A DNA stretch of 8,014 nucleotides from an uncultured Eubacteriales bacterium. Lineage in GTDB: Bacteria > Bacillota > Clostridia > Oscillospirales > CAG-382. This document shows positions 6,305-8,014 of this stretch, one piece after another. A program made the position numbers and the translations under genes. The stretch spans positions 1 through 8,014 of the forward strand of contig URSI01000045.1 in NCBI GenBank assembly GCA_900550505.1, written 5' to 3'. Position 1 is the stretch's first letter, and every line of letters starts with the position of its first letter. A model generated the notes under the pieces. That model ran no database searches. It saw nothing but the letters and a program-made list of their open reading frames with translations, and had not been told where the DNA came from.

Positions 6305-8014
6305 TTATTTTACGACTATGTTGAGTATCCTGTTCTTTACGAATATCTTTTTGACGATCGTTTTTCCTTCCGTATAGGGAGCAAGCTTTTCTTGTGCGGC
6401 GTTCCATACCTCATCTTCGCTGCTGTCCGTGGGGACCTTTACTGTTCCTTTCAGTTTGCCGCACACCTGCAGCGCCAGTTCAACCGTTGCAACGGCAGTT
6501 TTGCTTTCGTCGCATACCGGGAAAGGCATGAGCGAAGCAAAGCCCGTATTGCCCATCTGTTCCCACATTTCCTCGCAGATATGAGGTGCGAACGGGCAGA
6601 GCAGCAGCGTAAATGTCGCAAGATGATCCTTTGTTATTGCTCCTTTTTCGTATATCGTGTTTATAAATGTCATCATTGCCGCTATCGCGGTGTTGAATTT
6701 CATCTCTTCTATGTCGTCGGACACTTTTTTGATGGTGCGGTGCAGATCCCCCTCCAGGTCATCCGTTTCCGACGTGAGGTCAGCGAGCGAACTGAACCGC
6801 TCGAGAAACTTCTTGCAGCCCTTGATGCTTTGAGTTGACCATACCGCAGTTTTTTCAAAGTCACCTATGAACATCTCATAAAGACGCAGGGTGTCTGCGC
6901 CGAAGCGGTCTATCATATCGTCCGGGTTGACCACATTTCCGCGTGACTTTGACATTTTTTCGCCGTCCTCGGCGAGTATCATCCCGTGAGACGTGCGCTT
7001 GGCATAGGGCTCTGCGCATTTGATGACGCCCAGGTCATACAGAAACTTTGACCAGAACCGTGAATAGAGCATATGGAGCGTCGCGTGCTCCATGCCTCCG
7101 TTGTACCAGTCAACGGGCATCCAGTAGTTGAGCGCCTCGGCAGATGCAAGCATATCGTCGTTGTGCGGGTCGCAGTAACGGAGAAAATACCATGAAGACC
7201 CTGCCCATTGCGGCATGGTATCCGTTTCGCGTTGCGCTTCGCCGCCGCATACCGGGCAGGTACACCGCACCCAGTCCTGCATCTTCGCCAACGGCGATTC
7301 GCCGTTATCGGTAGGCTCATATGACTCGACCTCCGGCAGCGTCAGCGGGAGTTCCTCCTCCGGCACACACTGCCATCCGCATTTCGGGCAATACATCAGC
7401 GGTATGGGCTCGCCCCAGTATCTCTGACGTGAAAACACCCAGTCGCGCAGCTTGAAATTCACCTTCGGCTTGCCCAGTGAGTTCTTTTCAAGGTATTCGA
7501 TGATGGCCTTTTTGGCCTCTTTTACCTCCATACCGTCAAGGAACCCGGAATTTATCATGGTCCCGGTCTCAACGTCGGTGAAAGCTTCTTTACTGATGTC
7601 GCCGCCCGCGACGACTTCGATTATCGGAAGGTCGAACGCTTTTGCAAATTCGTAGTCGCGCGTGTCGTGTGCCGGTACTGCCATTATGGCACCGGTGCCG
7701 TATGAAGCGAGGACGTAGTCGGAAACAAAGATCGGTATCTCACGTCCGTTGACGGGATTGATGGCGCTGACCCCTTCCAGTTTCACACCTGTCTTTTCTT
7801 TTACGAGCTCGGTCCGTTCAAAATCACTTTTGCGTGCCGCTGCCTCACGGTAGGCGCAAACGTCATCATAATTTGACAGCTTGTCCTTCCACAGTTCGAT
7901 ATAACGGTGCTCGGGCGCTATGACCATGTATGTCGCGCCGAAAAGCGTGTCCGGACGTGTGGTATACACTGTGAGCTTGTCGCCTGCGGTTGTGGCAAAG
8001 TCTACTTCGGCGCC
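6305..8014 (-). CDS. leuS: Leucyl-tRNA synthetase, C-terminal 569 residues (5' end outside window)
   Basis: This class I aminoacyl-tRNA synthetase charges tRNA-Leu with leucine in the cytoplasm (EC 6.1.1.4). The frame is open to the right edge, so roughly the first 230-240 residues, including the HIGH motif, are missing compared with bacterial LeuRS of about 800-880 residues. The visible part begins in the CP1 editing domain: the threonine-rich TTRPDTLFGATY (about 7967-7934) and GTGAIMAVPAHDTRDYEFA, which carries the conserved editing aspartate. Next come RDWVFSRQRYWGEPIP, two CPxC pairs (CPKC and CPVC) that look like the zinc-binding insert, the KMSKS signature at 6944-6958 in its usual EDGEKMSKSRGN context, the helical anticodon-binding domain, and a normal C-terminal end closing with NIVVK and TAA. 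Nothing is broken in the visible part. The next gene, lacZ, starts 16 bases after the stop. Confidence 0.98.
   Translation of the reverse strand, partial: GAEVDFATTAGDKLTVYTTRPDTLFGATYMVIAPEHRYIELWKDKLSNYDDVCAYREAAARKSDFERTELVKEKTGVKLEGVSAINPVNGREIPIFVSDYVLASYGTGAIMAVPAHDTRDYEFAKAFDLPIIEVVAGGDISKEAFTDVETGTMINSGFLDGMEVKEAKKAIIEYLEKNSLGKPKVNFKLRDWVFSRQRYWGEPIPLMYCPKCGWQCVPEEELPLTLPEVESYEPTDNGESPLAKMQDWVRCTCPVCGGEAQRETDTMPQWAGSSWYFLRYCDPHNDDMLASAEALNYWMPVDWYNGGMEHATLHMLYSRFWSKFLYDLGVIKCAEPYAKRTSHGMILAEDGEKMSKSRGNVVNPDDMIDRFGADTLRLYEMFIGDFEKTAVWSTQSIKGCKKFLERFSSLADLTSETDDLEGDLHRTIKKVSDDIEEMKFNTAIAAMMTFINTIYEKGAITKDHLATFTLLLCPFAPHICEEMWEQMGNTGFASLMPFPVCDESKTAVATVELALQVCGKLKGTVKVPTDSSEDEVWNAAQEKLAPYTEGKTIVKKIFVKNRILNIVVK

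Overview
The window is a single-strand (minus) gene run, reading from high to low coordinates: a 5'-truncated leucyl-tRNA synthetase (leuS), a complete LacZ-type GH2 beta-galactosidase, a complete 864-residue protein that joins a MurL-type epimerase to a MurD2-type ligase, and an open reading frame that leaves the left edge. Spacers are 16, 69 and 52 bases. I see no convincing factor-independent terminator between the genes, so a leuS-lacZ-murL/D run read as one unit is possible. No stretch over 300 bases lacks a gene. I see no tRNA, rRNA, CRISPR array, insertion sequence or phage gene.

The organism looks like a bacterium of intermediate GC content, probably from the Firmicutes/Clostridia. 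The reasons are purine-rich Shine-Dalgarno sites, the bacterial type of LeuRS, and a cytoplasmic LacZ in a compact same-strand arrangement. This is inference from general appearance; no phylogenetic marker was compared.

The most interesting gene is the murL-murD2 fusion (721-3315). In the ordinary pathway MurI makes D-glutamate and MurD adds it to UDP-MurNAc-L-Ala. In the alternative route described in Xanthomonas, MurD2 adds L-glutamate and MurL then inverts that terminal residue using ATP. Here both steps appear to sit in one polypeptide, epimerase first and ligase second. The motifs of both enzymes are intact, and the ligase half differs from canonical MurD at residues that normally contact D-glutamate.

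The left end needs caution. From 668 down to about 350 the reading frame encodes a new membrane-anchored protein of about 49% GC. From about 350 to 1 it continues in frame as the interior of a GltA-type NADPH-dependent glutamate synthase (about 66% GC, almost all third positions G or C). The first part would put what follows outside the membrane, and the second part is a cytoplasmic flavoenzyme fragment lacking its N-terminal half. An assembly misjoin near 339-353 is the most likely explanation, so bases 1 to about 350 may not belong to this genome.
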